Below, in pieces: positions 1 to 8,183 of a stretch of DNA of 64,000 nt; the stretch's first letter is position 1; each line of letters begins with the position of its first letter. Below the pieces are notes generated by a model. The model saw only the letters and a program-made list of their open reading frames with translations. It searched no databases and had not been told where the DNA came from. The position numbers were made by a program, and so were the translations under genes. The stretch is from Phenylobacterium sp. (lineage in GTDB: Bacteria; Pseudomonadota; Alphaproteobacteria; Caulobacterales; Caulobacteraceae). Where the stretch lies: positions 62,001 to 126,000 of the forward strand of contig JADCAS010000006.1 of the NCBI GenBank assembly GCA_020401865.1, read 5' to 3'.

Positions 1-807
1 GGGGTCGACTTCACCCTCGGCGGTGCGGCCGTGCGCCTGGAGGACGGCCGGGTCCTGGCCGCCCCCCTCGCCGTCGGCGCCGAGGGTCGCGCCTCCGCCG
101 TGGCGGCGGCGGCGGGGATCCGCAGCACCGGCTGGACCTATCCCCAGACCGGGGTGGTGGCCACGGTCCGGCTGGACCAACCGCACGGCGGCGTCGCCCA
201 TGAATACTTCCTGCCCTCTGGCCCCTTCGCCATCCTGCCCCTCACCGGTCAGCGCGCGAGCCTGGTCTGGACCGAGTCCCCCACCCGGGCCGAGGCCCTG
301 CGGACCGCCCGCCCGGAGATCTTCCACGCCCACCTGCAGCGCCGGTTCGGCGACCTTCTTGGCCGGCCCCGGCTGGACGGCCCGGTCTTCACCTATCCCC
401 TGTCCCTGCACCTGCCCGAGACCCTCACCGCCCCCCGCGCCGCCCTCGTCGGCGACGCCGCCCACGGGGTGCACCCCGTCGCCGGACAGGGGCTGAACCT
501 CGGCCTGAAAGACGCCGCGGCCCTGGTCCAGGTTCTGGTGGAGGCCGTCCGCCTGGGGGAGGACATCGGCTCGGAGGCCGTACTGGAGCGCTATGCCCGC
601 TGGCGCAGCGTCGACAATATCGGCCTGGCGGTGGCGGCGGACGCCTTTGTCCGTCTTTTCTCCAACGACAATCCCCTGCTCAGGGTCGTCCGCGGGGCGG
701 GCCTTTCCGTCGTCAACCGGATCGGCCCGGCCCGTCGCTTCTTCATGCAGGAGGCGGGGGGCGCGGTGGGCGACCTGCCCCGCCTGCTCCGTGGCGAGGC
801 GCCCTGA
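1..807 (+). CDS. UbiH/UbiF/COQ6-family FAD-dependent hydroxylase (5' partial)
   Basis: C-terminal 268 residues of a flavoprotein monooxygenase of the ubiquinone-biosynthesis hydroxylase family; the frame is open from the first base, so the start and the N-terminal GxGxxG dinucleotide fold lie outside the window. The family's second FAD motif is clear (LVGDAAHGVHPVAGQGLN, about residues 149-166 of the visible part), followed by the usual LGLKDAAAL helix. An earlier VGAEGRAS segment matches the family GADGxxS motif with Glu for Asp. Such enzymes hydroxylate the ubiquinone ring using NADPH and O2 at the inner membrane. The exact ring position (UbiH, UbiF or UbiI role) cannot be decided from this fragment. 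The converging trm112-like gene ends 7 bases away. Confidence 0.88.
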   Translation, partial: GVDFTLGGAAVRLEDGRVLAAPLAVGAEGRASAVAAAAGIRSTGWTYPQTGVVATVRLDQPHGGVAHEYFLPSGPFAILPLTGQRASLVWTESPTRAEALRTARPEIFHAHLQRRFGDLLGRPRLDGPVFTYPLSLHLPETLTAPRAALVGDAAHGVHPVAGQGLNLGLKDAAALVQVLVEAVRLGEDIGSEAVLERYARWRSVDNIGLAVAADAFVRLFSNDNPLLRVVRGAGLSVVNRIGPARRFFMQEAGGAVGDLPRLLRGEAP

Positions 808-814
808 CAGGCCC

Positions 815-1060
815 TCAGAGCGTCCGGGCTTCCTCCGGCAGCATGACGGGAACGCCGTCCCGGACCGGATAGGCCAGCTTCGCCTTGCGGCTGATCAGTT
901 CGCCGGCGGCGCGGTCGTACTCCAGGGGTCCGTGGGTGACCGGGCAGACAAGAATCTCCAGAAGCCGGGGGTCGAGTCCGGGATCCAGGCCGGGAAGCGG
1001 GGCGTCGGAGGGGGTCCCGGACGGTGTCTCAGGGGGGGTCTCAGGGGGGGGCTCAGGCAT
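815..1060 (-). CDS. Trm112 family protein (UPF0434/YcaR-like)
   Basis: An 81-residue protein. The last 55 residues ([20 protein letters not shown] through [17 protein letters not shown]) match the small Trm112/YcaR fold, which in eukaryotes and archaea is an activator subunit of methyltransferases; the bacterial role is poorly defined. The first 30 residues are an unusual low-complexity Pro/Glu/Thr stretch with repeated PPET-like units, encoded by imperfect G-rich repeats near 1015-1050. Only one cysteine of the usual zinc-binding set is visible (LVCPV). It runs in the same direction as, and 8 bases downstream of, the Lon-domain gene, so the two are probably cotranscribed. An internal start that drops the repeat is possible, but no other good start codon stands out. 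Confidence 0.82.
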   Translation of the reverse strand: MPEPPPETPPETPSGTPSDAPLPGLDPGLDPRLLEILVCPVTHGPLEYDRAAGELISRKAKLAYPVRDGVPVMLPEEARTL

Positions 1061-1068
1061 AATCGGTC

Positions 1069-1719
1069 CTACTGCAGGGTCTCGGGCGGACCGTCGTCAT
1101 CGCCCAGGGCGTCGATCTCGAGGAGGGCGGTGAGCACGTCCTGCCGGTCGCCCCGGTCCGGCGCCTCCAGAAGGGCCTGCTTCTCCGCGGGGGAGAAGGG
1201 CAGGCTCATGGCCAGGCCGGCGACCAGCTCGTCCAGGGGCGCGGCGTTGAGGGCGGAGTCGTCCACGTCGAGGTCGCGGCGGTTGAGGTAGGCTCTCAGG
1301 GCCTTCGCCAGTCGGGCCCGTTCCCCGCCGGTCCGCCGACCTGGCTCCAGGTCGTCCGTAAACGGAGCAAAATCCGGCTTCACCTGGCGGTACGGTGTGG
1401 GCAGGTCTAGTTCCTCGGCGATCCGGAACCGGCAGACCCCCGTCAGGGTGATCAGGTAATCCCCCTCGGCGCCGTCCCGGAACCGGGTGACCCGGCCGGC
1501 GCAGCCGATGCGCGCCAGGCTGGGCCGGGCCTTGTCGCCGCCCGAGGTTTGCACCATGCCGATCATCCGCGCCCCGGTCATGACATCATCCAGCATGTTC
1601 AGGTAGCGGGGCTCGAAGATGCGCAGGGGCAGTTCCGCCCCGGGCAGCAGGAGGGCGCCGTCCAGCGGGAAGACCGGAAGGGTCTGGGGCAGCTCGATGC
1701 GAAGGGGCCGGGGCGCCAT
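1069..1719 (-). CDS. LON peptidase substrate-binding domain protein
   Basis: A 216-residue protein made up of the Lon N-terminal (PUA-like, LonN) domain alone, with no AAA+ or Ser-Lys protease part. The signature [14 protein letters not shown] at residues 14-27, followed by [14 protein letters not shown], is the standard beginning of this domain. The family is common next to a thioredoxin/TPR gene in alphaproteobacteria, and here a cnoX-like gene lies 5 bases upstream in the same direction, so both probably form an operon with the trm112-like gene. The function is unproven; binding of unfolded protein substrates is inferred from the Lon domain. Assignment to the family is secure, the role is not. 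Confidence 0.88.
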   Translation of the reverse strand: MAPRPLRIELPQTLPVFPLDGALLLPGAELPLRIFEPRYLNMLDDVMTGARMIGMVQTSGGDKARPSLARIGCAGRVTRFRDGAEGDYLITLTGVCRFRIAEELDLPTPYRQVKPDFAPFTDDLEPGRRTGGERARLAKALRAYLNRRDLDVDDSALNAAPLDELVAGLAMSLPFSPAEKQALLEAPDRGDRQDVLTALLEIDALGDDDGPPETLQ

Positions 1720-1724
1720 GGTCC

Positions 1725-2633
1725 TTAAGAGAACAGGATGGCGGAAAGCCGCCGGCGGCCCTGCCGGGCCAGGTCGGAGGCGGCGCCCGCCGCCTCGAAG
1801 ACGGTCAGGAGCTGGGCTCGGGCGGCGCCCTCGTTCCAGTCGCGGTCGGCGGCGATGATCTGCAGGAGGTGGTCCATGGCCGCCTCGAGCCTTCCCGCGC
1901 CGGCCAGGGCCCGGGCCAGCTCGAAGCGGGCCTCGTGGTCGGCGGGGTCGGCGGCGAGCCGGGCCTCGAAGGCGGCGGTCTCTGCGGGGGCGGCCTCGGC
2001 CAGGGCCAGGGCCGCGCGCACGCTTTCCAGCCCCGGGTCCCTGGCGCCTTCCGGGGCCATGGCGGCGATCTCGGCGGCGCGCTCCCGGTCACCCCCTTCC
2101 AGGTAGACCCGGGCCATGCCGCCCAGGGCGCGAACGTCCTGGGGGTCTGTCTGCAGCACACGGGCGAAGGCCTGGGCGGCGGTATTGAGATCGCCCGCCT
2201 CCAGGGCCTCGCGGCCGACTGCAATCAGCTCGTCGCCGGCGTCGGCCGGGGCCTGCGCGGCCAGGCGCTCCACGAAGGCCTTGATCTGGCTCTCCGGCAG
2301 GGCGCCCGTGAAACCGTCCACTGGCCGGCCGCCCACGAAGGCGAAGACGGCGGGAATGGACTGGACACGCAGCTGGCCGGCGAACTTGGGATGCTGGTCG
2401 ATGTCGATCTTGACCAGCTTGACCTTGCCCTTCGCGGCGGTGATGGCGCGCTCGATGGCCGGACCCAGCTGCTTGCAGGGGCCGCACCAGGGCGCCCAGA
2501 AGTCGACGATCACCGGCGTCTCGCGCGAAGCCTCGATGACGTCGGCCATGAAGCCGGCGTCGGTCCCGTCCTTGATCAGGCCGGCGGGCGCCGCGCCCGA
2601 CAGGGGGGCCGAGTTTTCACCGATCAGCGCCAT
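1725..2633 (-). CDS. cnoX: CnoX/YbbN-type thioredoxin-TPR chaperone
   Basis: A 302-residue protein with an N-terminal thioredoxin domain (about residues 25-135) and a C-terminal helical TPR region (about 140-300). The active site FWAPWCGPCKQLGP near residue 46 keeps both cysteines, unlike E. coli CnoX, which lacks the CxxC pair. Members of this family hold oxidatively unfolded proteins and pass them to GroEL/ES and DnaK; forms with intact CGPC may also have redox activity. The TPR-like helices contain repeated ALEAGDLNTAAQAFARVL-type units. The gene is first in a minus-strand group with the LonN and Trm112-like genes. The ATG at 2633 gives a normal family length. Confidence 0.9.
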   Translation of the reverse strand: MALIGENSAPLSGAAPAGLIKDGTDAGFMADVIEASRETPVIVDFWAPWCGPCKQLGPAIERAITAAKGKVKLVKIDIDQHPKFAGQLRVQSIPAVFAFVGGRPVDGFTGALPESQIKAFVERLAAQAPADAGDELIAVGREALEAGDLNTAAQAFARVLQTDPQDVRALGGMARVYLEGGDRERAAEIAAMAPEGARDPGLESVRAALALAEAAPAETAAFEARLAADPADHEARFELARALAGAGRLEAAMDHLLQIIAADRDWNEGAARAQLLTVFEAAGAASDLARQGRRRLSAILFS

Positions 2634-2687
2634 GGGGGTCTCCGAGAGAAAGTTGAGGCTGCAAGATGGACCTTCCGGGCGTCGGCT

Positions 2688-3206
2688 TCAACGCGTCGCA
2701 AGCGGATGGAGGGCCAGCCGCGGGAAATCCACCACCAGGGGCTCGCGTCCCAGGTGGCCCAGGAAGGTCCTGAGGCCCGCCTGGTCCACCGTGGTGGTGG
2801 CGGTGTTCTCCAGCGGATGGAAGCTGACCTCCTGGGCTTCGGCCAGGGCCAGGTCCAGCACCAGGCGCACCCGGTGCAGGGGGTCGTTGGCCAGGGCGAA
2901 CAGGGTCACCGAGCCCGGCGTCACCCCCAGGGTCTCGGCCATCAGCTCCGCCGAGCCGAAGGACAGGCGGGCCGAGCCGATCACCGTGTGCAGGCGCTTC
3001 AGGTCGATGGCCGTGTCGTCCTTCGCGCAGACCAGCCACAGGTCTCCCCGGGCGTCCTTCAGGAACAGGTTCTTGGTATGGGCCCCGGGGATTTTCGCCT
3101 TGATCGCTCCGCCCTCGCCCACCCGGAACACCGCCGGATGGTCCAGGGTGGCGTGCGTCATGCCCAGCTGGTCGAAGAGGGCGAGGAGGCCGGCGCGGTC
3201 GAGCAT
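2688..3206 (-). CDS. Prolyl-tRNA editing protein (ProX/YbaK family)
   Basis: A 172-residue protein of the YbaK/ProX aminoacyl-tRNA deacylase family, which hydrolyses mischarged tRNA-Pro (mainly Ala-tRNA-Pro in the ProXp-ala group). The diagnostic segment [19 protein letters not shown] lies near residues 41-59 and includes the conserved Lys of the K-x-L-F-L signature; [11 protein letters not shown] and [14 protein letters not shown] further on are typical of the group. The reading frame stays open far upstream, but homology begins at [15 protein letters not shown], so the ATG at 3206 is chosen. The gene diverges from the DUF6065 gene and lies 54 bases downstream of cnoX, which runs the opposite way relative to transcription order only by distance, not overlap. 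Confidence 0.88.
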   Translation of the reverse strand: MLDRAGLLALFDQLGMTHATLDHPAVFRVGEGGAIKAKIPGAHTKNLFLKDARGDLWLVCAKDDTAIDLKRLHTVIGSARLSFGSAELMAETLGVTPGSVTLFALANDPLHRVRLVLDLALAEAQEVSFHPLENTATTTVDQAGLRTFLGHLGREPLVVDFPRLALHPLATR

Positions 3207-3308
3207 GGCGCTCCTTACCCTTCCCCCGCCCGCCCGAAAAGCGGTGGACGCTGCGCGCGCGCCCTCGGTAAGGGAAGGGGCAGGACAGACAAGGACCGGG
3301 GGCCCGCC

Positions 3309-4052
3309 ATGGAGCTCGAGTGCTATCCCACCGCCGACCGCCCGCCGGAGATCGTGCCCGGCCGGCCCCAGCGCGCCTGGATGGACAGGTTCGCCGCCCG
3401 GCACCCTTATCGCTGCCTGCCCCTGTCCATGGCCAACACCACGGGCTGGGAGATCCTCTGCCCCATGAGCTTTACCGCCGAGTGGAACGGCGGGGTCATG
3501 CAGGAGGACATCACCCTCACCCCCGACCGGCCGCACCCGGAGTTCCACCGCTTCGTCATGAGCCATTTCTCCTCGGGCGTCGTGACCATGCATCCGGGCT
3601 ATCTCTTCCGCACCCCGCCCGGCTGGTCGGTGCTGGCCCAGGGCCCGCCCAACCACGTGAAGGACGGCATCCAGCCCCTGTCGGGCCTGGTGGAGACCGA
3701 CTGGCTGCCCTTCCCCTTCACCATGAACTGGATCTTCACCCGCCCGGGCCGGGTGCGGTTCGAGAAGGGCGAGCCCTTCTGCTTCATCACCCTGATGAAG
3801 GACCGCGAGATGGCCGACTTCCAGCCGGTGATCCGCTCCATGGCCCGCAATCCCGAGCTGCGCGGCCAGTACGAGGCCTGGGAAAAGCACCGGGCCGAGT
3901 TCAACCGCCGGATCATGCGCTTCGAGCCCGAGGCCACCAAGGAGGCCTGGCAGCGCTTCTATTTCCGGGGTGAACTGCCCGACGAGACCGGTCCCGCCCC
4001 CGCCGAACACGTGAATAAGCGCCGCCTGAAGACCCCCCGCTTCCTGGGCTGA
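3309..4052 (+). CDS. DUF6065 family protein
   Basis: A 247-residue protein that I recognise as DUF6065, a family without assigned function. It starts [18 protein letters not shown] and is rich in aromatic residues (for example [16 protein letters not shown] near residue 137), with no signal peptide or membrane segment, so it is probably a cytoplasmic enzyme or binding protein. The same frame is open for another 480 codons upstream, opposite the proX and cnoX genes, but that part mirrors real genes on the other strand; the ATG at 3309 is the first start after the intergenic gap. The tRNA-Gly gene follows 79 bases later. Confidence 0.78.
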   Translation: MELECYPTADRPPEIVPGRPQRAWMDRFAARHPYRCLPLSMANTTGWEILCPMSFTAEWNGGVMQEDITLTPDRPHPEFHRFVMSHFSSGVVTMHPGYLFRTPPGWSVLAQGPPNHVKDGIQPLSGLVETDWLPFPFTMNWIFTRPGRVRFEKGEPFCFITLMKDREMADFQPVIRSMARNPELRGQYEAWEKHRAEFNRRIMRFEPEATKEAWQRFYFRGELPDETGPAPAEHVNKRRLKTPRFLG

Positions 4053-4059
4053 GACCGTC

Positions 4060-4088
4060 TTGCCAAGCCGCCGGGCCTCTGCCATAAG
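4060..4088 (+). promoter_or_regulatory. Sigma70-type promoter of tRNA-Gly
   Basis: TTGCCA at 4060-4065 (five of six to the -35 consensus), a 17-base spacer, and CATAAG at 4083-4088 (four of six to the -10). The start site would be near 4095, about 37 bases before the mature tRNA. It lies just after the stop of the DUF6065 gene. Inferred by eye. Confidence 0.55.
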
Positions 4089-4131
4089 CCGGCTCCCGAA
4101 CATCGGGGCCCCGAAAGGGACCTCACGGAGC

Positions 4132-4206
4132 GCGGGCGTAGCTCAGGGGTAGAGCACAACCTTGCCAAGGTTGGGGTCGGGCGTTCGAATCGCCTCGCCC
4201 GCTCCA
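4132..4206 (+). tRNA. tRNA-Gly (GCC anticodon)
   Basis: The 75 bases fold into a full cloverleaf. The acceptor arm is GCGGGCG at 4132-4138 with CGCCCGC at 4196-4202, then discriminator U and an encoded CCA at 4204-4206. The anticodon loop UUGCCAA at 4162-4168 carries GCC at 4164-4166 on a CAACC/GGUUG stem, and the T loop shows GUUCGAAUC. A promoter lies 44 bases upstream. tRNA genes are frequent integration sites, and an accessory region starts about 430 bases downstream, but I found no second copy of the tRNA 3' end that would mark an attachment site. Confidence 0.97.
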
Positions 4207-4296
4207 GAATCGGAAATCCGCCAGCTTGTTGTCCCCAGGGTTCCGGGGCGCCGCCGGCGACCGCAAACCCGCATCGAGCCCGGAAGCCAAGACCGA

Positions 4297-4626
4297 ATGC
4301 CTCAACCCAAGTTCATGACCTACACGGAGCGCCAGGAGGCGTCGGCCGCCGCCAAGAAGGCGATGCTGGAGCGCCTCAAGCCCCGGCCCCACGTCATCGA
4401 TCCCGACCTGGAGGCCCGCAAGGCCGCCGCCGCCGCCGAGCTGGAGGCCGTCCGCGCCGCCCGCAACGCCGAGCGCGCCGCCAAGCGCGCCGCCGCCGCC
4501 GAGGCCGAGCGCCTGCGCCTCGAGGATGAAGCCTTCACCCAGGAGGCCCGCGAGCTCGAGCTCCGCGCCCGCCAGAAGGAAGCCCGCGACCTCCGCTACA
4601 TCGCGCGGAAGCAGAAGCGGAAGTAG
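4297..4626 (+). CDS. DUF6481 family protein (intact copy)
   Basis: A 109-residue, highly charged, Ala/Glu/Arg/Lys-rich protein predicted to be one long helix or coiled coil (EAERLRLEDEAFTQEARELE and similar runs). It matches DUF6481, a family of unknown function found in Caulobacterales and relatives. The ATG at 4297 gives the family N-terminus (MPQPKFMTYTERQEASAAAK). The last 75 codons and 8 bases beyond the stop recur almost exactly at 8437-8651, on the far side of a 3.7 kb accessory segment. This copy keeps the full N-terminus and is taken as the functional one. Confidence 0.8.
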   Translation: MPQPKFMTYTERQEASAAAKKAMLERLKPRPHVIDPDLEARKAAAAAELEAVRAARNAERAAKRAAAAEAERLRLEDEAFTQEARELELRARQKEARDLRYIARKQKRK

Positions 4627-4634
4627 GCGGGGGC
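4399..4634 (+). repeat. Direct repeat, left copy (3' part of the DUF6481 gene)
   Basis: Matches 8437-8651 in the same orientation. Aligning by eye I count four substitutions and one 21-base gap (codons for seven residues missing from the right copy). Identity ends abruptly 8 bases after the stop codon, at 4634 and 8651. The two copies bracket the low-GC cargo. Confidence 0.93.
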
Positions 4635-4805
4635 GGCTCCAACCCGGCGAGCGGAATGCTCGCTCCCCGTAAGGAGACCCAAATGCCCCAAGGGATTGGG
4701 GACGTACCCTCCGAACCGCTTGCCGAAACTGCTTAGGGACTGCGTACGGGCGAAGCGGTTAATTGCTCGTTGCACAACAGCCATTGCCAAGGCTATCGAT
4801 TCCGC

Positions 4806-5402
4806 ATGGCTTCGAAACCGCTGCGTGACAACGAAGTGAGACAAGCCGCTTACCGGCGGTTGCTCACCCACGCCCAGTCATGTCCCGATACCCTCGTCAT
4901 CGACGAGCTTGGCCTCGATCACGGTAGCTGCCGGATCGATATCGCCGTCATCAACGGCCACATTCGTGGTGTCGAGATCAAGGCGGAGGCCGATACTCTG
5001 GAGCGCCTACCTCGGCAGGTGGCTGCCTACGGCGAGGTCGTCGATAAGGCCCTGTTGATCGTTGATCCCAAACATCTCGCGGCAGCTATGACTTTGGTGC
5101 CCGACTGGTGGGGTGTGATGGTCGCTGAGCGAGGAGCGACCCAGGGAGTGAAGTTTCGCCGAGTTCGGGCCGAGCGAGCAAACAAGGGCATTGATGCGCT
5201 TGTCTTGGCTCGCCTGCTTTGGCGCCCAGAGGCCCAAGACATCCTTCGAAGCCTTGGCATTCCTGAACGTGATTTGCGTGCACCCCGGGAAGAGCTCTAC
5301 CAGCAGCTTGTTTCCTTGATGTCTTTGCGTAAGCTGTCAGGTGCCGTGCGCGCCGCGCTCAAGTCCCGGACAACCTGGCGAGATCAGCAACCACTTTTGT
5401 GA
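4806..5402 (+). CDS. sce7726-like family protein, putative PD-(D/E)XK nuclease
   Basis: A 198-residue protein that resembles the sce7726 family, known from accessory and defence-type loci. Residues 39-56 (SCRIDIAVINGHIRGVEI) followed by KAEADTLERLPRQ give the D-x(n)-ExK layout of a PD-(D/E)XK nuclease core: Asp of RIDIAV, then Glu and Lys of VEIK. WWGVMVAERG further on is also family-like. The start could be this ATG or an upstream TTG at 4770; neither has a strong ribosome-binding site. The 3' end overlaps the converging beta-family gene by 44 bases. GC is clearly lower than in flanking genes, which suggests transfer. No biochemical function is established; nuclease activity is inferred. Confidence 0.75.
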   Translation: MASKPLRDNEVRQAAYRRLLTHAQSCPDTLVIDELGLDHGSCRIDIAVINGHIRGVEIKAEADTLERLPRQVAAYGEVVDKALLIVDPKHLAAAMTLVPDWWGVMVAERGATQGVKFRRVRAERANKGIDALVLARLLWRPEAQDILRSLGIPERDLRAPREELYQQLVSLMSLRKLSGAVRAALKSRTTWRDQQPLL

Positions 5403-6441
5403 TGTGGTGATTGGTCGCGACCCACTTCCAGGTCGTTGGATTGCCCATCTTCTCGGTTCCAAGCCGACACCCATCGATATACTTGGACCCCTCCGAGAAT
5501 GCGCTGCCTGCAAAGCGGTCTGAAGCGACGAGCGCACCGCACAGGCCCGGATAGGCGCGGTTGTTGTTAGACTTCTGGCGTTTTGCTTTTGCCACAAGCC
5601 AGGCGTCGTCGACTGCATATCGGACGTTCGGCGAGCCGCGCATGAAGCGCATGTCGCCCTTCGGAAACTCTACGGCGGCCACAGCATAGTCGCCAAAGCC
5701 CGGACGCCGGGCAGGATCGGGAAGTGCCGCAATGAGCGCCTTATAGAGCATCCACTCGCGTCGCGGCAGGAAGTCTAGTCCGTATTGCAGGCTAGTCAGG
5801 CTGTCCGGGAACGAGGTCGCCAGCATGGTGACAGACCTTGCCGAGGCAAAGATTCCGCTACTTGCCAAAACCGAGGCGATGATTGCGATCAGCGCGTCCT
5901 GAGGATCGAATTTTGGGTTCCTGAGGTCCAGCAAAATGTCGACCGTATTCGCCGGGCACCCGAGTTGAACCAACAAGCCGCGAACATTCGCCTCGAAATT
6001 GGGATCGAGTGCTTCTTCGAGGCCGCATCGCAAGCCTATGCCGCGCGTATTTGCAGCCACGATACCCTGTACGCTCTGCTGATATCCTGCATCGCGATCC
6101 AGGGCCGTGACCGGTACGAGGTCCAGGCCCTTCGCACGGGCTTCGTCGAATATGAAGGTCAGCGGGTGGCGCCCGTCGCCCATTCGGGTCACAGCATCAA
6201 TCTTCACCGCGTCGATCAATGCAGGCCGGTTTTGCCAATGGTCCTCGACCTGCTTCGCGAACGGCTTCAGCTGCTCATCAATGTGCTTTTTGGGCTGACG
6301 CAGGGCGAAATCGTAATCGGGTGGAAGCACCTCGATCAGCGGCACAGTTCTTTGGCGGGGGGCGTCGCTCAGCCGCTTCAGCGCCCTGTATTCGCCCGCG
6401 CGCCAGCGAAGAAGTGGAACGTAGTAGTTGGGAATGGCCAT
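5359..6441 (-). CDS. Beta family protein (phage T4 beta-protein-like)
   Basis: A 360-residue protein resembling the T4 beta-protein family (Pfam Beta_protein): it begins MAIPNYYVPLLRWRAGEYRA and continues VPLIEVLPPDYDF, the usual opening of the family, and likely forms a barrel-like single domain. The start ATG at 6441 is preceded by a strong GGAGG. Homologues occur in phages and in bacterial defence-type islands, often beside sce7726-like or XRE proteins; the molecular role is unknown. It converges on and overlaps the sce7726-like gene by 44 bases and follows the metalloprotease gene by 10 bases, so it can be cotranscribed with the latter two genes. GC of about 60% in sampled lines marks it as foreign. 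Confidence 0.75.
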   Translation of the reverse strand: MAIPNYYVPLLRWRAGEYRALKRLSDAPRQRTVPLIEVLPPDYDFALRQPKKHIDEQLKPFAKQVEDHWQNRPALIDAVKIDAVTRMGDGRHPLTFIFDEARAKGLDLVPVTALDRDAGYQQSVQGIVAANTRGIGLRCGLEEALDPNFEANVRGLLVQLGCPANTVDILLDLRNPKFDPQDALIAIIASVLASSGIFASARSVTMLATSFPDSLTSLQYGLDFLPRREWMLYKALIAALPDPARRPGFGDYAVAAVEFPKGDMRFMRGSPNVRYAVDDAWLVAKAKRQKSNNNRAYPGLCGALVASDRFAGSAFSEGSKYIDGCRLGTEKMGNPTTWKWVATNHHITKVVADLARLSGT

Positions 6442-6451
6442 TGTAACCTCC

Positions 6452-7717
6452 TTACAATCCGAATTGCCGCCGCACTTCGCCTGAGCCCACCATCGTCCGA
6501 AGCAGGGTATAGTCGCCTGCATCTCGCCGCACTCGACCGGCGATCACAGCGGGTGCCACGCCAAAGCGCTTGGCATCGGTCAGGACTGCCTTCTCGTTTT
6601 GGGTGAAGCGCGACACGGCAAGGCTCCAGTTCGCCTCCGGGATCAGTGCTTCCTGAGCAAAATAGTCAGCGTCCTGCTCGACCTTGTCGGTCGCTGGTGA
6701 ATCGTTGTCGTCGAAGATTGCAGCGTATTCACCTAAGCGGATGTGCAGCGTGAGGTGTCCTATCTCGTGGAGGAGCGAGAACCAGAAGTTGTCGAGGCGA
6801 TCATGTCGGAGCGTCATGGCTACTATCGCGTGATGATCGGACGAGGCCAGCGCAGCCCCGTCAAGCAGAGTGCCCGGAAGGTGACGCTCGATGACCAGCG
6901 ATATGCCAGCATCGCGCAGGTAATCGACTGCGAGGCGCGGACCACGGTCGTCCAGACTCAGAGCGACAAGGCCCCGGACCCAGTCTGCCGTGATGCGATC
7001 TCGATCAAAGGATTGTGCGGGGGGATTACGATCAGCGAGCGTTCGCACGCGTGCTTCCCAAGCTGAGATCGCTGCTTCATGCACTTGGCCATTTGAGCGC
7101 ACCGACTTGCGGTGCAGGGCCATCGGCCGAAACTGCGAATGCGGTCCATGCAGGAAGGCAGGGATGAGATCGCCCGCGGCCTTCTTTGCTTGCGAGAGCG
7201 TACCCGAGAAGTCCTCAAACCATCCGCGCTTGTACATTTCGGCGAGCGGAAAGGCCCGCCAAACCGAGGGATCAACGCTATCGAGCCTCGGACTACCGAC
7301 CAGTTGAGCGCGTTCGTTGATGCGCACGTTCAGGGCATCGGCAACTTCGGTCAGGCGGTCGAGGCTCGCCATTCGGTAGCGGTCGGACTCATAACGCTGG
7401 ATTTGCTGCTCAGCCACGCCAAGGAAATCGCCTAAATCCTTTTGGCTCATCCCACGCGCGATGCGTGCCTGAATGAGGATGTCCGGAAGGTCATGCAGGC
7501 TCTCGGCCGAGAAGGCAGAGATCTTGCCGGCGCGCAGGTCATCGTAGAACCGGACATCTTCGGCCAGTTCGTCGATCTGGCTGCGAAGGGCTGAGCGTTG
7601 CGCCTTAGCGAACACCTCCGGGAAATTGTCAGTGGGGGCTTCCAGGGCGGCAACGGCACCTTCCAGCTTCTCAATCGAAGCCTTGGTAGACCTGTACTGC
7701 TTTTCATTGGTGATCAT
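6452..7717 (-). CDS. XRE-family regulator fused to ImmA/IrrE metallo-endopeptidase
   Basis: A 421-residue two-part protein. Residues 1-75 form a helical region typical of HigA-like antitoxins (MITNEKQYRSTKASIEKLEG); 78-131 is an XRE helix-turn-helix (ARIARGMSQKDLGDFLGVAE, then QQIQRYE); about 230-421 is an ImmA/IrrE peptidase with the zinc motif HEIGH at residues 317-321 and a downstream EQDADYFAQEALIP segment whose Glu/Asp and helix match the family. Such proteins usually cut a repressor or act as their own regulator in mobile elements, defence loci and toxin-antitoxin systems. The start overlaps the stop of the DUF6932 gene in the ATGA manner (7714-7717), so translation is coupled. The substrate is unknown. 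Confidence 0.85.
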   Translation of the reverse strand: MITNEKQYRSTKASIEKLEGAVAALEAPTDNFPEVFAKAQRSALRSQIDELAEDVRFYDDLRAGKISAFSAESLHDLPDILIQARIARGMSQKDLGDFLGVAEQQIQRYESDRYRMASLDRLTEVADALNVRINERAQLVGSPRLDSVDPSVWRAFPLAEMYKRGWFEDFSGTLSQAKKAAGDLIPAFLHGPHSQFRPMALHRKSVRSNGQVHEAAISAWEARVRTLADRNPPAQSFDRDRITADWVRGLVALSLDDRGPRLAVDYLRDAGISLVIERHLPGTLLDGAALASSDHHAIVAMTLRHDRLDNFWFSLLHEIGHLTLHIRLGEYAAIFDDNDSPATDKVEQDADYFAQEALIPEANWSLAVSRFTQNEKAVLTDAKRFGVAPAVIAGRVRRDAGDYTLLRTMVGSGEVRRQFGL

Positions 7718-8181
7718 GGCGTCGCTCCTTTCAGAGGCGCGAGCGGGATGCGGAGAATGCCCTTGGCCTGGCCTGACCATTTCTCGACTTGGAAGAAGTC
7801 GAGGAACGGGTCTCCCGGACCGTTGGGCATCCCGGCAATGAACATCTCGCCGAGGTATTTTGCTTTTTGCGCAGCTCGCTCGTTGTCGAAATCGAGAAGG
7901 ACCGGATCGAGCTTGGTGTGGTCTACCCCGACATGGTCCCAGCAGCCGTCATAGTCGCCCGGGTGCGGCTTCGCGGTCACGAAGCTCCCGTCGAGGTAGA
8001 CGTAGCTGCAACCGGCAGAGGCAAGGGCTTGGGCCACACGGACAAAGCCGTCGAACAGCGACTTGCGATGCGGTGTCGTTGCAAAGCGCGCCTCAACCTC
8101 AGCAATGGTCGTGTCGTGAATGCCTGGTGGCAGCACGGCCCAGGGGCAAGGTGAGTCCAGCTCGATCAAGTCCGGTATCAT
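7714..8181 (-). CDS. DUF6932 family, nucleotidyltransferase-like protein
   Basis: A 155-residue protein that resembles DUF6932. The core YVYLDGSFVTAKPHPGDYDG (about residues 57-76) has the GS...DxD pattern of a minimal nucleotidyltransferase: Gly-Ser, nine residues, then Asp-Tyr-Asp. A further acidic stretch (DPVLLDFD) could supply the third carboxylate. The ATG at 8181 is chosen; a GTG at 8187 would add two residues. Its last four bases overlap the start of the XRE-ImmA gene, so the pair is a coupled operon of a putative toxin-like transferase with a regulator/protease, but this reading is inferred. An inverted repeat covers the start region. Low GC like the rest of the island. Confidence 0.7.
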   Translation of the reverse strand: MIPDLIELDSPCPWAVLPPGIHDTTIAEVEARFATTPHRKSLFDGFVRVAQALASAGCSYVYLDGSFVTAKPHPGDYDGCWDHVGVDHTKLDPVLLDFDNERAAQKAKYLGEMFIAGMPNGPGDPFLDFFQVEKWSGQAKGILRIPLAPLKGATP

Positions 8182-8183
8182 CG

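Noticed and set aside
815..1060. A CRISPR-like or tandem repeat array in the G-rich stretch near 1015-1050
   Set aside because: The imperfect short repeats encode the Pro/Glu/Thr-rich start of the Trm112-like protein; there are no spacers.
1869..3308. Upstream extension of the DUF6065 frame to 727 codons
   Set aside because: The added part lies opposite cnoX and proX and reads as Gly/Gln/His-rich mirror sequence; similarity begins at the ATG at 3309.
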